From: Spinacia oleracea
Taxonomy: Eukaryota > Streptophyta > Magnoliopsida > Caryophyllales > Amaranthaceae
Direction of reading: 5' to 3'
DNA length: 64,000 bases
Assembly: GCF_020520425.1 (NCBI RefSeq)
Contig: NC_079487.1
Coordinates: forward strand, 126,068,385 to 126,132,384
Made by a program: the position numbers and the translations under genes. Positions 23,284 through 35,019 of this stretch are shown here, in pieces. The notes under the pieces are model-generated. The model had not been told where the DNA came from, did no database searches, and was given only the letters and a program-made list of their open reading frames with translations. Position 1 is the stretch's first letter, and every line of letters starts with the position of its first letter.

Positions 23284-24640
23284 CTTGGTGTTGGTTAAGT
23301 AATTGTGCCAAACTTAAAATTGTAAACTCAAAAGTTGACGTTTTCAAATTGTTGTTATTAGCTATACGTTATAAAACAAATGACACAAATTACCAATATA
23401 CCGTGATTTGTTGAGCTTCGTCGTGAGTCGCGAGTAGTGGAAAAGAAGCAAGGACAGTACGGTACGGCTGGCCCCCAAATGCGAGGTCCGTGTGAAAAGC
23501 ACGTCATTAGGCCCATAGCCAGATTAGCACAGCGAGGCCAATTTAACAAAGGGTTCCTCAACAGTCAACACCAATTATCACAAAGTCAAATATGGTCCAT
23601 TGCTAAAACCCCCCACATGCCAATTTCTAGGTACAGTTGGTTTCAATGTATTTGCTAATTTAAAGATGCAATATCCGCAAATCAACAAAATAGTGTATAT
23701 ATGAATGTAATAATTATTTTCCTTATCATTAGATAATGTACAATTTACAAATTATTACTTGTATGTTGATGTACGATGGTCATAGCTTAAAAAGTCTAGC
23801 CTTGACGACATATAATACTTTTCCTTTTTGACGACATATTATACTAGATTGCCGGTATTGTTGCATTTTTTTGTACTCTACCACGAGGGGCTCCTAATAC
23901 AATGACCGTTTATGCATATGTATACTGAGTATCTTTTTTTGAGGGAATTCAATAAGTTTGTCTTTTAACCACTAATCTTATTTTGTACAGAGTCTTGTAA
24001 TACAAGAATTTTGCCTATTTTTGGTCCAGTTTGGCTTTTCAAGGATTTTAAGATCAAAATTCGTGTCATTTTCTCATATGATATAATCATAATTTTTTTA
24101 ATAAACGTATTATATGAAAGTAATTTAAAAGAAGAAACCAACAAAAATATTCTTGCTTCATAAGATATTTATAATTTTTAACAATTAATGGCCGGACAAA
24201 TAAAATTAGGAAAATGATAGGCTTAGGTTTGTTTAATTTCTCCAATCCAAAGACCAGTACGGAGTACGTAGCTAAGAGATGACAAATAAAGATGATGTTA
24301 TCAAATGACCTCAGCAATTAATTTTCATGTTTTACGGCATGCCGCAATGCATAATCGACAAAGTTTGCCGCCTAAGACTTGGTTGGTATTGTCATATGTA
24401 CATCTATGTTGGTGAAAGGTGAGGAACTCACTTTTTTACTTGAAGGTTATAATTTCGAGTTATATTAACTGTGAATGCTTGTAATTAGCTTAGGTGAAAA
24501 CTTGTGTAACTGGATTAACTTGTGTTAGGTTTTGGTTCATGAGGGTCATTTCTTCTTACTACTATCTTCGTTCCGGAAAGTTTTTTACACTTTTCATTTT
24601 AGTTCGTTCTTGAAAGTTTTTTACACTCTACTTTATTCCA
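23284..24640. other. Intergenic, no gene recognised
   Basis: Short overlapping open frames at 23358-23658 on both strands resemble no family I know. The rest is AT-rich spacer with no RNA or repeat signal that I could define. Confidence 0.4.
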
Positions 24641-24655
24641 TTCTGTCAAATTTGC

Positions 24656-25189
24656 CAAAAAGAACCTTTTATAACTCAAATTTTGCGAGAAAGAACCTTA
24701 TATAATTTTTTTTGTGAAAACACACCTTAAAGTAATTTTTTTTGCGAGAAAGGACCTAAGAGAAGTTTCCGGCATTGACTGAGCTTTTCAGGCCATTGAC
24801 TTGCACGTGAGCAGCACGTGTGGCATACGTTGGCTAAAGACATTGATTTTCTCGAGTCTTGAATTTTCAAACTTAATTTTATTTCGATTTTTTTTTCAAC
24901 TTTTAGGTTTTAAAGCTTAGAATTTTGGAGGAAAATTGGGTGTAATTAGCAAAATAAAGTCACACGTGCTTCTCACGTGCAAGTCAATGGCCGAAAAAGG
25001 TCAGTCAATGCCGGAAATTTACTTTTGGTTGTCTTTCGCAAAAAAAATTACATTAAGGTGTGATTTCACAAAAAAAAATTATATAAGGTCATTTCTCGCA
25101 AAAAAATTTACATTAAGGTGTGATTTCACAAAAAAAAATTATATAAGGTCCTTTCTCGCAAAATTTGTGTTATAAAAGGTCATTTTTAA
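24656..25189. mobile_element. Mutator-type long-TIR MITE, 534 bp
   Basis: Target duplication CAAATTTGC at 24647-24655 and 25190-25198. The two arms (about 24656-24830 and 24955-25189) are imperfect inverted copies sharing ACCTTTTATAAC, CAAATTTTGCGAGAAAG and CCTTATATAA. The right arm contains a further direct duplication of about 54 bp (AAATTACATTAAGGTGTGAT near 25046 and 25100). No coding capacity. Confidence 0.75.
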
Positions 25190-25198
25190 CAAATTTGC

Positions 25199-26355
25199 TT
25201 CCATTTTTGACATATAAAATTCACATTCACACCCTTATTTGACCACCACAACATATTACTGGAGTCAAACATAATTTAGCCACTCACGACAATACGTTAA
25301 TTAATTTTCATCCACTTGCATTGTTGAACAATTTATAACCACTCATTTTCCCACTTGTTATCCTAACCATCACATGCTCACCAAAGTTTCTTAATTACCG
25401 TGCAAATAGGTAACCGTAAAGAACATTTAGAAACGAAGGTAGTATTAAAAAAAAATGTACCAATGTGTTTATTATTAAGCATAGACCTCATTGATAATTT
25501 TAGTGCGAATAAGCCAAAGGAAAACGTAAATAAGTGAATTACAAAATGGGAATGGTCGGATGGGGATCCGAAACCTAACTTACACAGACCCTCAATCATT
25601 TTTAAACAGCTAGTAGGTCAATATATCATTATTAAATATATGTCATGCTTTATGTGCAAAAATTATTCAACACCAATACACATAAATGACATAATGCATG
25701 CTTGTTCTACGGCAATTTTCAGGAAATCAGTTTCATTTTAAATTTTCAATGATCCTCATAGGAAATCACAGAATGTTGCAAAATATTGATTTGATATCCA
25801 GTGTGATTTGATATGCCTTTTATTCTTTAATAGTCCGTTCTATGAAGGATCAAGGTTTTCCCATTTGATCTTTTTGCGGATTTCAGACCTTTGATCATTA
25901 GTATCTATAGTTGTACCTTAATAAAAGTTACATAAAGCTAATATGAAGAAAATTTACATTAAAATGACCCAACAAGGGTGATTAAATTTGATAACGTTCT
26001 TCTTGTTTATACCAAATGCGATTTACGTTTCCTGATCACATGAATAGTAAAGGGTTTTTTTAAATCAATTCAACCTGATATATTCATAAGAATCATAAGA
26101 TTGTGCGATAATCCTGATTCACCTTACATTTTCAAGTATAAATCAATATGATATAAAAAAATATTTATTACCAATATTTGTTTTTTTACTACCAAAAATA
26201 GGAAATTTAAAAGGCTAATTAACAAAAAGGGTGAAATAAAAGTTGAAAACAAACCTGATTTATTGCATTTTATGCCACAAAAACCAATCACAGAAAAGAA
26301 GATAATTAAAATAGCCAACTAGGATCTTCATCATCTAATTATGTAATCCTTGATA
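25199..26355. other. Spacer upstream of the first UGT gene
   Basis: AT-rich sequence without a recognisable gene. Its last few hundred bases are the upstream promoter of the UGT at 26462. Confidence 0.45.
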
Positions 26356-26376
26356 CGTCATCATTGCCTTACGTCA
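26356..26376 (-). promoter_or_regulatory. as-1-like paired TGACG element of UGT copy 1
   Basis: On the minus strand two TGACG boxes frame TAAGGCAATGA. The first half (TGACGTAAGG) equals the left half of the classical as-1 element, and the boxes are 16 bp apart rather than 12. It sits 14 bp upstream of the TATA box. TGA-type bZIP factors bind such pairs and mediate salicylate and xenobiotic induction. The functional assignment is inference. Confidence 0.55.
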
Positions 26377-26389
26377 TTCAATTCCCTCC

Positions 26390-26396
26390 TATAAAT
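26390..26396 (+). promoter_or_regulatory. TATA box of UGT copy 1
   Basis: TATAAAT in CCTCCTATAAATAAC, 66-72 bp upstream of the ATG at 26462. Confidence 0.75.
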
Positions 26397-26461
26397 AACA
26401 TGCTAAGTATATTTTCACTATAAAACAAATCAAGGTGGAAAAAAGATTAGAAAAAACGAAA

Positions 26462-28959
26462 ATGAAAATTGAGGAAAATGATTTATCAATGCCACATGTT
26501 GTGGTAATTCCCTACCCAAGCCAAGGCCACATTAACCCACTCCTTCAATTTGCTAAACGTTTAGCCTCTAAAGGCATCAAAGCTACATTAGCCACCACTA
26601 AACAAACCCTCTCTTCCATTTCTACCCTCCATAACATCGCGGTCGAGCCGTTATCGGACGGGTTCGAAGATGGCGGCAAACCGGAAGCCGGGGCCGAGGA
26701 CGTCTTCCTTAACTCGTTTAAGTCAAATGGTTCTAAGTCCTTGGTAGGACTTATCGAAAAATATCGAAACACGTCGTTTCCTGTGACTTGTGTGGTATAC
26801 GATGCGTTTTTGCCGTGGGCTTTGGACGTGGCTAAGGATTATGGCTTACTTGGCGCCGCGTTTTTTACTAACTCGGCTACGGTTTGCTCCATTTTTTGCT
26901 GTGTGGACCGTGGGTTAATTGAGTTGCCAATTAAGCCGGATGCGGTTGGGTGTGCTTTGCCTAAAATGCCCTTGTTTAAGGGTAATGATTTGCCTAGTTT
27001 TCTCAAGAAACCTGAAAGCTACCCCGCTTACTTGGCTATGAAGTTGAGTCAATTCTCTAATGTGGACTTGGCTGATTGGATGTTTTGCAACTCTTTTGAA
27101 GATTTAGAGTTGGAGGTATTTCATTTAACTCTTCTCTGACTGTAAACGTATCTTATAATATCTCGAACATATCTTTTAATATCTTGTCATATTTTCACAG
27201 TGTTTTATATATGTTCATCGTTTATCGAATTAATTTAGTCCGGAGTCCGGATTATCTTAAGTGACTCTTAACTATGATCGCGTTATGATATGGAATTAGA
27301 CTCTTACCTTAATGAAGGATGATTAGAAATTTTGAATGAGACTCTTACCTAATAATGGAACATGATTAGAAATTTATAATATATGCATTGTCAAGGAAAA
27401 AACGACATGAATGACGCAGGTTGAAGAAAAAATTATTGATCATAATAATATAATTGACAATTATATTTTAGTTTTTTTATTTATTAGAATGCATGCATGT
27501 AACATGTTGGCAACTTGGCACGTCTTTTATATTAGCATCCAACATGTTTATAATATATGGTAGGTCTTCTAGAATAATTTTGTCACATGGAACTTCTATG
27601 ATCCAAAAACCAACTCTTAATTTTCTAATTGAAAGTTGTGAAGGTCAATGTTACATTGCCCGAAAATATAGAGAGCTTTAAGTTGGGATACAATAATAGA
27701 CTGATATTTTATACATATAGATCAATATCACGTGGCCAGCTTAATTATAAACCACTCTCTCATTTTCATTTACTCCCTCCGTCTCTATTAGTTAATCGTG
27801 GTTTCAAATTTTCACTACAAGAAATTGCATGTACCATTAACGACGAAAAATCCCGTCGCTAATGGCCAATAGTCGTTGATTAACGACGGGATTTTCTGTC
27901 GCGAACCCGTCATAAAAGGAAGTCATCATTAATGAAAAATCTCATTATCAACCCGTCGTAAAAAAACATTTGTGACGGTTGTTACCGTCTTTGTTTGATT
28001 GTTATCCCCGTCGCAAAAGGGTTTTGCGACAGAATTATTGGCCCGTCGTTACTAGGTTGTCATTAAAGATACAAATTCTTGTAGTGTTTTTTGGTCTAAA
28101 CAGGGAGAACAAAAGGAGATGGAGGGAGTATCATTTTCTAAACAACAGTTTGTACATTTGTAGATGTATACAGTATATAATTTGATGTTTATGATTGTAG
28201 GTTATCGAAGGTGTAACAGAGAAATGGCCGGCAAAATTAATCGGACCTATGGTTCCATCATCCTACTTAGACGGAAGAATTGAAGGAGACAATGGTTACG
28301 GAGCAAGTTTGTGGAAACCATTAAGCGAAAAGTGCAAAGAATGGCTACAAAATAAGCCAAGAAAATCAGTAATTTACATATCTTTTGGTAGCATGGTTTC
28401 ACTAACTCAAGAACAAGCCGAGGAAATCGCATATGCATTAAAAGAAAGCAACTATTACTTCCTTTGGGTGGTTAGGGAGTCTCAATTTAATAAACTTCCA
28501 AAAGGGTTTCAAGAAGAAGTGTCGAGGACACAACGAGGAATGATAGTTACATGGTGCAACCAACTCGAGGTTTTAGCACACGAGGCAACTGCTTGTTTCG
28601 TGACTCATTGTGGGTGGAACTCAACACTCGAAGGGCTTAGCCTTGGGGTGCCAATGGTGGGGGTCCCACAATGGAGTGATCAGTTGCCTGACGCGAAGTT
28701 TATTGAGGAGGTTTGGGAGGTTGGAGTTTGGGCTAAGGAAGACGATAAAGGAGTGGTTAGGAGAGAAAACTTAAGAGAATGTTTGAAGGAAATAATGGAA
28801 GGGAAAAGGAGTGAAGAGATAAGAGAGAACGCTTCCAAATGGAGAGAGTTGTCTAAGAAAGCAGTTAGTCATGGTGGGAGCTCAGACATCAACATTGAAG
28901 ACTTTGTTCAACATTTGAGGTGTACTAGTTCTACAACTACACCAAATAAGCTTGATTGA
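26462..28959 (+). CDS. UDP-glycosyltransferase, UGT74-like (tandem copy 1)
   Basis: Two exons, 26462-27115 and 28201-28959, joined in phase 0 (GT-AG) to give 470 aa. The ATG at 26462 is the first in frame; the longer frame opens with GTG. It transfers sugar, probably glucose, from UDP-sugar to a small acceptor in the cytosol. Catalytic His23 lies in YPSQGHINP, and the partner Asp is in YDAFLPWALD. The 44-residue PSPG donor-binding box spans residues 336-379, starting WCNQ, containing HCGWNS and ending in Gln, the residue usually linked with UDP-glucose. The family call rests on the N-terminal and PSPG sequences and on intron position. UGT74 enzymes make glucose esters of acids such as salicylate or triterpene acids (UGT74M1 in Saponaria), so an acidic acceptor is plausible. 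The intron carries nested MITEs. A paralogue starts at 36794. Confidence 0.9.
27773..28128. mobile_element. Stowaway MITE, 356 bp, in the UGT copy 1 intron
   Basis: Ends CTCCCTCCGTCTCTATTAGT and (on minus) CTCCCTCCATCTCCTTTTGT, with TA at 27771-27772 and 28129-28130. Most of its length is a later CACTA-type insertion (27813-28086); only about 80 bp of the original Stowaway remains. Confidence 0.85.
27813..28086. mobile_element. CACTA-type MITE, 274 bp, nested in the Stowaway
   Basis: Starts CACTACAAGAAATT and ends AATTCTTGTAGTG, the En/Spm (CACTA) terminus, flanked by TTT on each side. The interior has repeated CCCGTCG and GACGGG words in both orientations, as subterminal repeats of CACTA elements often show. 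No transposase. Confidence 0.85.
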
Positions 28960-29585
28960 TGGATTTAGGGTTGATTTTCTTTATAATCAGTGGAAAATAA
29001 AGCATCAATATTATTAGACAATTTTGCCTAGCATGGCTAGATTTTACTAGGAAAATGATAGAAGTTGACTTGACTTGACAAAAGTATATTGTTGAGTGCA
29101 CGATGTACCTCTTCTAGTAAACTATTCAAGACAATGTTAAGGTTAACATCTTAGACAACGACATAAATTATACGAAGTATGAAGTACTATATTCAAGACC
29201 ATAACAAAAAAAAAGACCATAACAGACAAGGTTACTATTCACGTAGAACTTGACCAAGAAAATATTTAAAAGTATTCGAACCAAAAATGCGGGTGTAAAC
29301 TAACCAAATAAATAATATCACATGTACGTAGAACATAAATAAATCATTGTTTTAAATAAATCATTGTTTTATGCCAGCTTTATGTCCAAACATACTTCGA
29401 GGACATAAAGCTGGCATAAATAAATCATTGATGCAAAAATGATGGAGAAAACCTATTCTAACTTTCACTCAAATAAGTTGTCCTGCAGACGCAATACAGT
29501 GAAAAGAGATTAAGAAATATTTTGAACTTATATCTTGTCTCCTTGTGGCTAGAAAAAAAAAACGAGCTATTGATTAAAAATTAAT
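28960..29585. other. 3' flank of UGT copy 1 and left boundary of the copia remnant
   Basis: Contains the UGT 3' region (28970-29005, TTTCTTTATAATCAGTGGAA), part of which recurs at 34183-34215. A 17-bp perfect inverted repeat (29371-29387 and 29401-29417) also lies here. No gene. Confidence 0.5.
29371..29417. repeat. Perfect 17-bp inverted repeat with 13-nt loop
   Basis: Arms ATGCCAGCTTTATGTCC and GGACATAAAGCTGGCAT surround AAACATACTTCGA. The same arm plus loop occurs once more at 31496-31534 in the opposite orientation, inside the copia remnant. It is bordered by repeats of AATAAATCATTG. Confidence 0.9.
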
Positions 29586-32500
29586 ATTCACGTCCAACTG
29601 GTCCTGCTACATTCCCTGAAGCGAATGTGACATCCCATAATGGGAAAGAAAAAAAAAAAACCACCCACAAAAGTGGCCGGGGACGTGGTCATGGACGTGG
29701 ACGTGGATACGAATATGGTCGTGTTTGAGGCCGAGATGGTTCTCTCAATAACTCATATCCCCAACAGAAGTGTTGACAAAGATGTCAACAAACAAGAACA
29801 AGATAAAAATGGTACTTGACCAATGTATGTTACCGCTATGGAGAAAAAGGGTATTGGTCTACCGAAACAAGTAGAATTTATAATAGAATTTACTAGATAA
29901 TATTGAAGAACTTAAATATGTGGTCTTGCTCTTCTCTGAAGAATATTATTTATCAAGGGTGTTATATGTTGAAATGCGAATATACCCTTGACTGTTGTAT
30001 ACAAGTTAAAATAGGTCCGCCAACCTTTTGGAGAAGTACAAGAAAATATAACCTAGAAAACTATAATAGTTTCTAAATCTTGTTGTCAAGATACCCTTTA
30101 TATCTTTCATGAAACTAGTGTGGTCCTGCAGACACGATAATTGTGAGAAATATTCAATAGAGTTTTTAATTAGTTCATATATTGTCTTTTGGGTGAATGA
30201 ACAAAATAAAGAAATCCTGAATACCATGATCATGTTCAACTAGGTAAATCATTCCCAGAAGTGAATGAGAAATTGTATGACTAGAAATAATAAAGATAAT
30301 GTCAATAGTCATGATCGAGAATGTGAAAGTAAAATAAATTATACTCATGGAGGAATAAATGAGTATGAATGTAATTTCAAAATACACATAATGGTGTATA
30401 AAGATAATCAAAACATATGTCTAGTAGACATTGTAGCGTGCTCTCCGAACCAAATTTATAAATAAATACATGCACGTATTAGGGGGAGATAGCTCTCAAC
30501 ATAACAAAATTAGTAGTATATGATCAAGATTATAATACAACGATAATGAATTTGGTACAAATATGTGTTCATATCTTATGGACTCGCTTTATAAGCATGA
30601 GTACAAGATTACATTATGTAGATGTATACTTTTGTGATATGTACCAAAGTTGTAATGGATACTCTTGAAGAGTACAAACTATCTTCCATAAGTTTTGTTT
30701 AGATTGTCTTGCCGTTATAATTGAGACACCAGTTTATGTCGTTATATCACATCATAATATGTTCAAATTATAGTATTCTATAATTACAGTTATCACTTTG
30801 AGAAGATAACCAGCAGTTATCGAATGAAATATTTTATATGATATTATATAGGCATGATGTGATAATCTAGGCCATCCGGGTTTAAGAACACCCGTTATGA
30901 GAATTTGAAAATTCTTACTAAATAAAATTTTATGTGCCGACACTCCCTCATATGTTGTATATATTCAAAGGCATGACAAAATGATGAGGTTGAGTTGTAT
31001 TTGAATCGAAATATAATGAATCGATTGAGAAAATAAATACAAGAGATATTAATGATTTAAAAAAAATTGTATAATGATAGGTGATTTGAAGTTTACCGTG
31101 ATAGTAAGTGGCCTGAAGTTCACCAGAATGGTAGTAGGTGACTTGAAGATCACCAATAAGTTTACAAGTATTTTGTGATTGATTTAAGTATCATAAATAA
31201 ACATCATAAATCTCTTGATCGGGGCAATCATATACGTCAGTACGAAAAGAGAAAATATGAAGAAAAAACAACTGCATATTATATCTACTCACCATAATCA
31301 ATGTTGATCTCCAGAAGAGAACAAAAGTATGTAATATTTATCAAAATACACGTTGAAAAGTGTATTATTTAATTGGTGAAATTTTTTATGCCCCATAACA
31401 TATTGAAAATATTTTCCCAACTTAGGGGGAGACGAGCAAGAATAAGTTGGCAAAATTGAAAGATAATAAATTAATCCCCATATGAGTAAGTGTATATGCC
31501 AGCTTTATGTCCTCGAAGTATGTTTGGACATAAATATCTATGACTTGATTGTGTTAAATTGTTACATGTTCAAAGGCATAAAGGTGTATGATAGTCATAG
31601 TGCTCGATGTTACATATAGTAAGTGTTGAGAAATATATATCTTGCCAATATTTATTTAAATCTCTACACCTGAAGTGTAGATTATATATATGGTTCCAAC
31701 ATAGTGATTATATGAAAATGATGGCAAGATAATGCAGTTGATGATGTTATTTAAAAGAAAGAAAACACTAATATATAGTGTATGAAATACCCTTGAAGTG
31801 GTATAGATATCTGAACTATAATAGATGGCCCATGAGAAAAGATGAATGTTACCTATTGAATAAGTATTCAGATATCATTGATGAATAGCATGCGAAGTAT
31901 ATGTTGAAGAATTTTGATGATACCAGTAGATGATGGAACCGAATATAATGCATATGCGAGAAATAATGGATTTTGAACATGGGATCGTAAATCTATGTCT
32001 ATTTCGACGTAATCATACCTATAATGATTAAATGAGCTCATGGACCTGAAGTCCAACAAGATATGGATTCGAATATCCACACTGTACAGTGTTTTGCATT
32101 TTGAGTCTTACATTCATATTCATGCGTAGTTAATATGTAAATGCATCATTCATCATACATTTAGTTTGTTTTGTGTTTTATCATGATTGATTTTCATTTA
32201 TCAAGTTATATATGTTTCAAAATTATTATGATGTCATATATGAATATGCATCCAAAGAATGGTAAGACGGATTTGCAACTTTATGAATATTATAAGAGGA
32301 GTTTCTTACTCCAATGGGCGAATAGTTGCGAAAGAAGTATATATATAATATTGATTTAATAGCATGTTATGAATCATGCAATAAGAAGAGTTCCTGAAGA
32401 ACTTATACTTGATGTTCTTACACATCTAGCCCGTTAAGTTTTACATATGAATGTCATAACATTGATCAAATATTATCTAAACTCTTGAAGAGTGTTTTTG

Positions 32501-32928
32501 AACTGTCGTCTCAACCAGTAGTTTGAGTACTTGAGAATTATGAAATATACATATTAGTTTATTTACGGAAGAATTCTTGTACAAATATGAGTTGATTCAA
32601 AATTTTAAGATAAGAGTATGTAATGTCCTTACATTGAGTTTATTTTATGGTCCAGAAGAACCATAAATTACATTATACCATTAGTTGGACAGTGATATTA
32701 TTATTTATCATGTATTATCATGAAAGTATGACTAGAGAAATTTTGATCAACATTGATGATTACTACTACTTATAACCTCCAGAAGAAGGTTTATATATAT
32801 GTCCAATATTTAAGGATACATTTTGTAATATTATGTACAAGAAAATATATTTATTTCAGGTATTATTGTCAAAAGTCTGGTGATATAAATACTCACCTAG
32901 TGCATACAAGTGAACGTTTGAAAATACA

Positions 32929-33369
32929 GGATATGTTTTTACATGTGGTGGTACTGCCATTTCTTGGCGTTCCATGAAGCAAACTATTGCAGCTACTTCT
33001 TCTAACCATGCAGAAATTTTAGCTATCCACGAAGCTAGTCGTGAATGTGTATGGTTAAGGTCTGTAATTCAACATATACGAGAAGATTGTGGCATATCCA
33101 CAGGGAAAGAAGCTCAAACAGTTATGTATGAAGATAATGCAGCATGCATTGCACAACTCAAGGATGGATACATCAAAGGTGATAGAACAAAGCACATTTT
33201 ACCAAAATTCTTCTTCACCCATGATCTGCAGAAGAATGGTGATGTACAGGTTCTGCAGATTCGTTCAAGTGAAAATTTGGCAGACCTATTTACCAAGGCG
33301 CTTCCAACTGCTACTTTCAAGAAATTAGTTTGCCAGATTGGATTGCGTCGTATCAAAGATCTCAAGTAA
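32929..33369 (+). pseudogene. Copia RNase H domain, open remnant
   Basis: An open stretch of about 146 codons ending in TAA. It has the copia RNase H signature: GYVFTCGGTAISWRS, SSNHAEILAIHEASRE with its catalytic Glu, MYEDNAACIAQ with its catalytic Asp, TKHILPKFFFTHD, and NLADLFTKALP. The first catalytic Asp and the reverse transcriptase upstream are lost. It is part of the dead element at 29590-33711 and is unlikely to be expressed as a protein. Confidence 0.88.
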
Positions 33370-33543
33370 TGTAATCATGAGGGGGAGTAGATGCGCGCTG
33401 CACTCTTTTTCCCTTAACCATGGTTTTTTTCCACTGGGTTTTCCTGGTAAGGTTTTTAATGAGGCAGCATTGTTCGCGCATTAGGAAATATTTTATTTTA
33501 AGAGAGAAAATTTATTTTTGTATAATGGACATCCAAGGGGGAG

Positions 33544-33711
33544 TGTTATGAAATATAATATGGATGCCCATTACCCCCCATTAATATTTCCGGAATATTC
33601 TAGGGTTCAATCAAACCCTAACTATTGTATCCTATATATACCCAGTATTATATGGAATAATGCACACAACCCTATTCTCTCTCTTATCTCTCCTGTTTAT
33701 TCACAACAACA
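33544..33711 (+). repeat. Presumed 3' LTR of the copia element
   Basis: Starts TGTTATGAAATATAATATGG directly after the polypurine tract, has a TATATATA promoter-like box (about 33634) and a pyrimidine-rich CTATTCTCTCTCTTATCTCTC near the end, and closes around AACAACA. The right border is approximate because no 5' LTR is available for comparison. Confidence 0.6.
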
Positions 33712-34238
33712 TGTGTTATATAACCACTAATAAGTTCTTCTTGAAAATAATAATAGTTTAATATATTAATGATAAATGGAGGTGCTCGTTTTTTTATTTA
33801 TTTTTTATTGCATCTATATTGCAGCTCCTTTTTCTAATTGTTTGAATTAAAAAAATCAATAATCTCAACTACGGAGTAATAATTCTTGATTAATGTCCAC
33901 TTTAAAATAAACTAAATGCTCCAAAAAATTAAAGAAATAGTGCGTAGTACGGAAGCTAAATAATTTCACCTAACTTGTCAAAAAAAAAAAAAAAATAATA
34001 ATAATTTCACCTAAAATTTACTTATTTTTTACTCCAACCTCATTTCCCTTCTCACTATTTTACTACCATAATCTTCTTTTTTCTTAATTAAAAGTCAGCA
34101 TGTTAATAGAAAATAAACCAAATTAGCTTAATTAGCTTATAATAGGTCTTCTATTGATTAATTAGACTATAGATGATGTGGATTTTCTTTATAATCAGTA
34201 GAAAATAAAGCATCGATGAAATGTATCATTTATGCTTC
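33712..34238. other. Spacer with a UGT 3'-flank relic
   Basis: AT-rich spacer. Positions 34183-34215 (GATTTTCTTTATAATCAGTA...AAAGCATC) match the 3' flank of UGT copy 1 at 28973-29005 almost base for base, a relic of the tandem duplication. No gene. Confidence 0.6.
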
Positions 34239-34246
34239 TTCCTATT

Positions 34247-34812
34247 CAGGGTCGGCCCTGAGGGGTTATTTGAGGGGCAACCGCCTGGGCCCCTGCAAGG
34301 AAAGGGCCCCGAATCCTCAACTCAAGACTGTTAATTGTTTTACATACAAAAATCTGCACATAAACTTCATTATATGTTGTTGCTTTAAGCGAAGTGACAA
34401 AGCCCAATTTGTCCGTGTTCGAATCTTGGCCGTGTAATATCAAGTTTTTTTTTGTTCATTTTTTAAATCTTTCTTCTTAACGGTTCATTAGTAGTATGAT
34501 GTATTGCTCTTAATTGAATTATAACCTTTTGTTTTTGTTGTTGATAAGCGGAATGTTTTTTTCTTCTCATCAGGTGGTTTTCTTTGTCTCTTTAAATCGC
34601 TAAAATAATTAATTCTTGATATTAAGTGTATTTTTTTTGCTATGGGGAAACAAATTTGGATAATTTTGTTTTTATTCATAAATATTTGGGTTTTATCTCT
34701 TTTTAAACCTGAAAAATGTATTTAAGTTGTAAAAAGAAGGAAATATAACATCCGTAAGGGGCTCTGTTTTTATGTTTCGCCCCAGGCCCATAAAAAGTCA
34801 GAAACAAGCCTG
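34247..34812. mobile_element. hAT-type non-autonomous element, 566 bp
   Basis: A perfect 8-bp target duplication TTCCTATT at 34239-34246 and 34813-34820 flanks ends CAGGGTCGGCCCTG and (on minus) CAGGCTTGTTTCTG. The subterminal GGGCCC-rich parts (GGGCCCCTGCAAGG left, CGCCCCAGGCCC right) are also inverted. Eight-bp duplications and CAGGG ends are typical of hAT. No transposase is present. Confidence 0.85.
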
Positions 34813-35019
34813 TTCCTATTGTCAAGTCAAGTCAAATCAACTCACCATCCGCCAGCAAACTCTATCAAGATACAGATGGAGTAGGAAATACTAATTTTGA
34901 TCTTGTTGTGCCTTTCTTTTTAAAAGAGTCATTGGGCTTTTAGGGAAGAACCGTTGCCTACTTTTCCCCTTCATAACCTTGCCCCGAAAGTGCAAACAAA
35001 AAGTGATAGTTATTCGATA

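Larger units (their letters stand above)
29590..33711 (+). mobile_element. Decayed Ty1/copia retrotransposon
   Basis: A gag end is recognisable at about 29660-29900: a Gly/Arg-rich stretch (GRGHGRGRGYEYG) followed by a zinc-knuckle relic (CYRYGEKGYW) with stops. The pol region between 29900 and 32900 is unreadable, with many stops and rearranged pieces. The RNase H domain at 32929-33369 is intact. A polypurine tract (CCAAGGGGGAG) ends at 33543, and the presumed 3' LTR starts with TGTTATG at 33544. No 5' LTR was found, so the left border is only approximate. Confidence 0.75.

Noticed and set aside
26435-26461. Longer UGT copy 1 N-terminus beginning at 26435
   Set aside because: It opens with GTG; the ATG at 26462 aligns both UGT copies so that the catalytic His is residue 23 in each.
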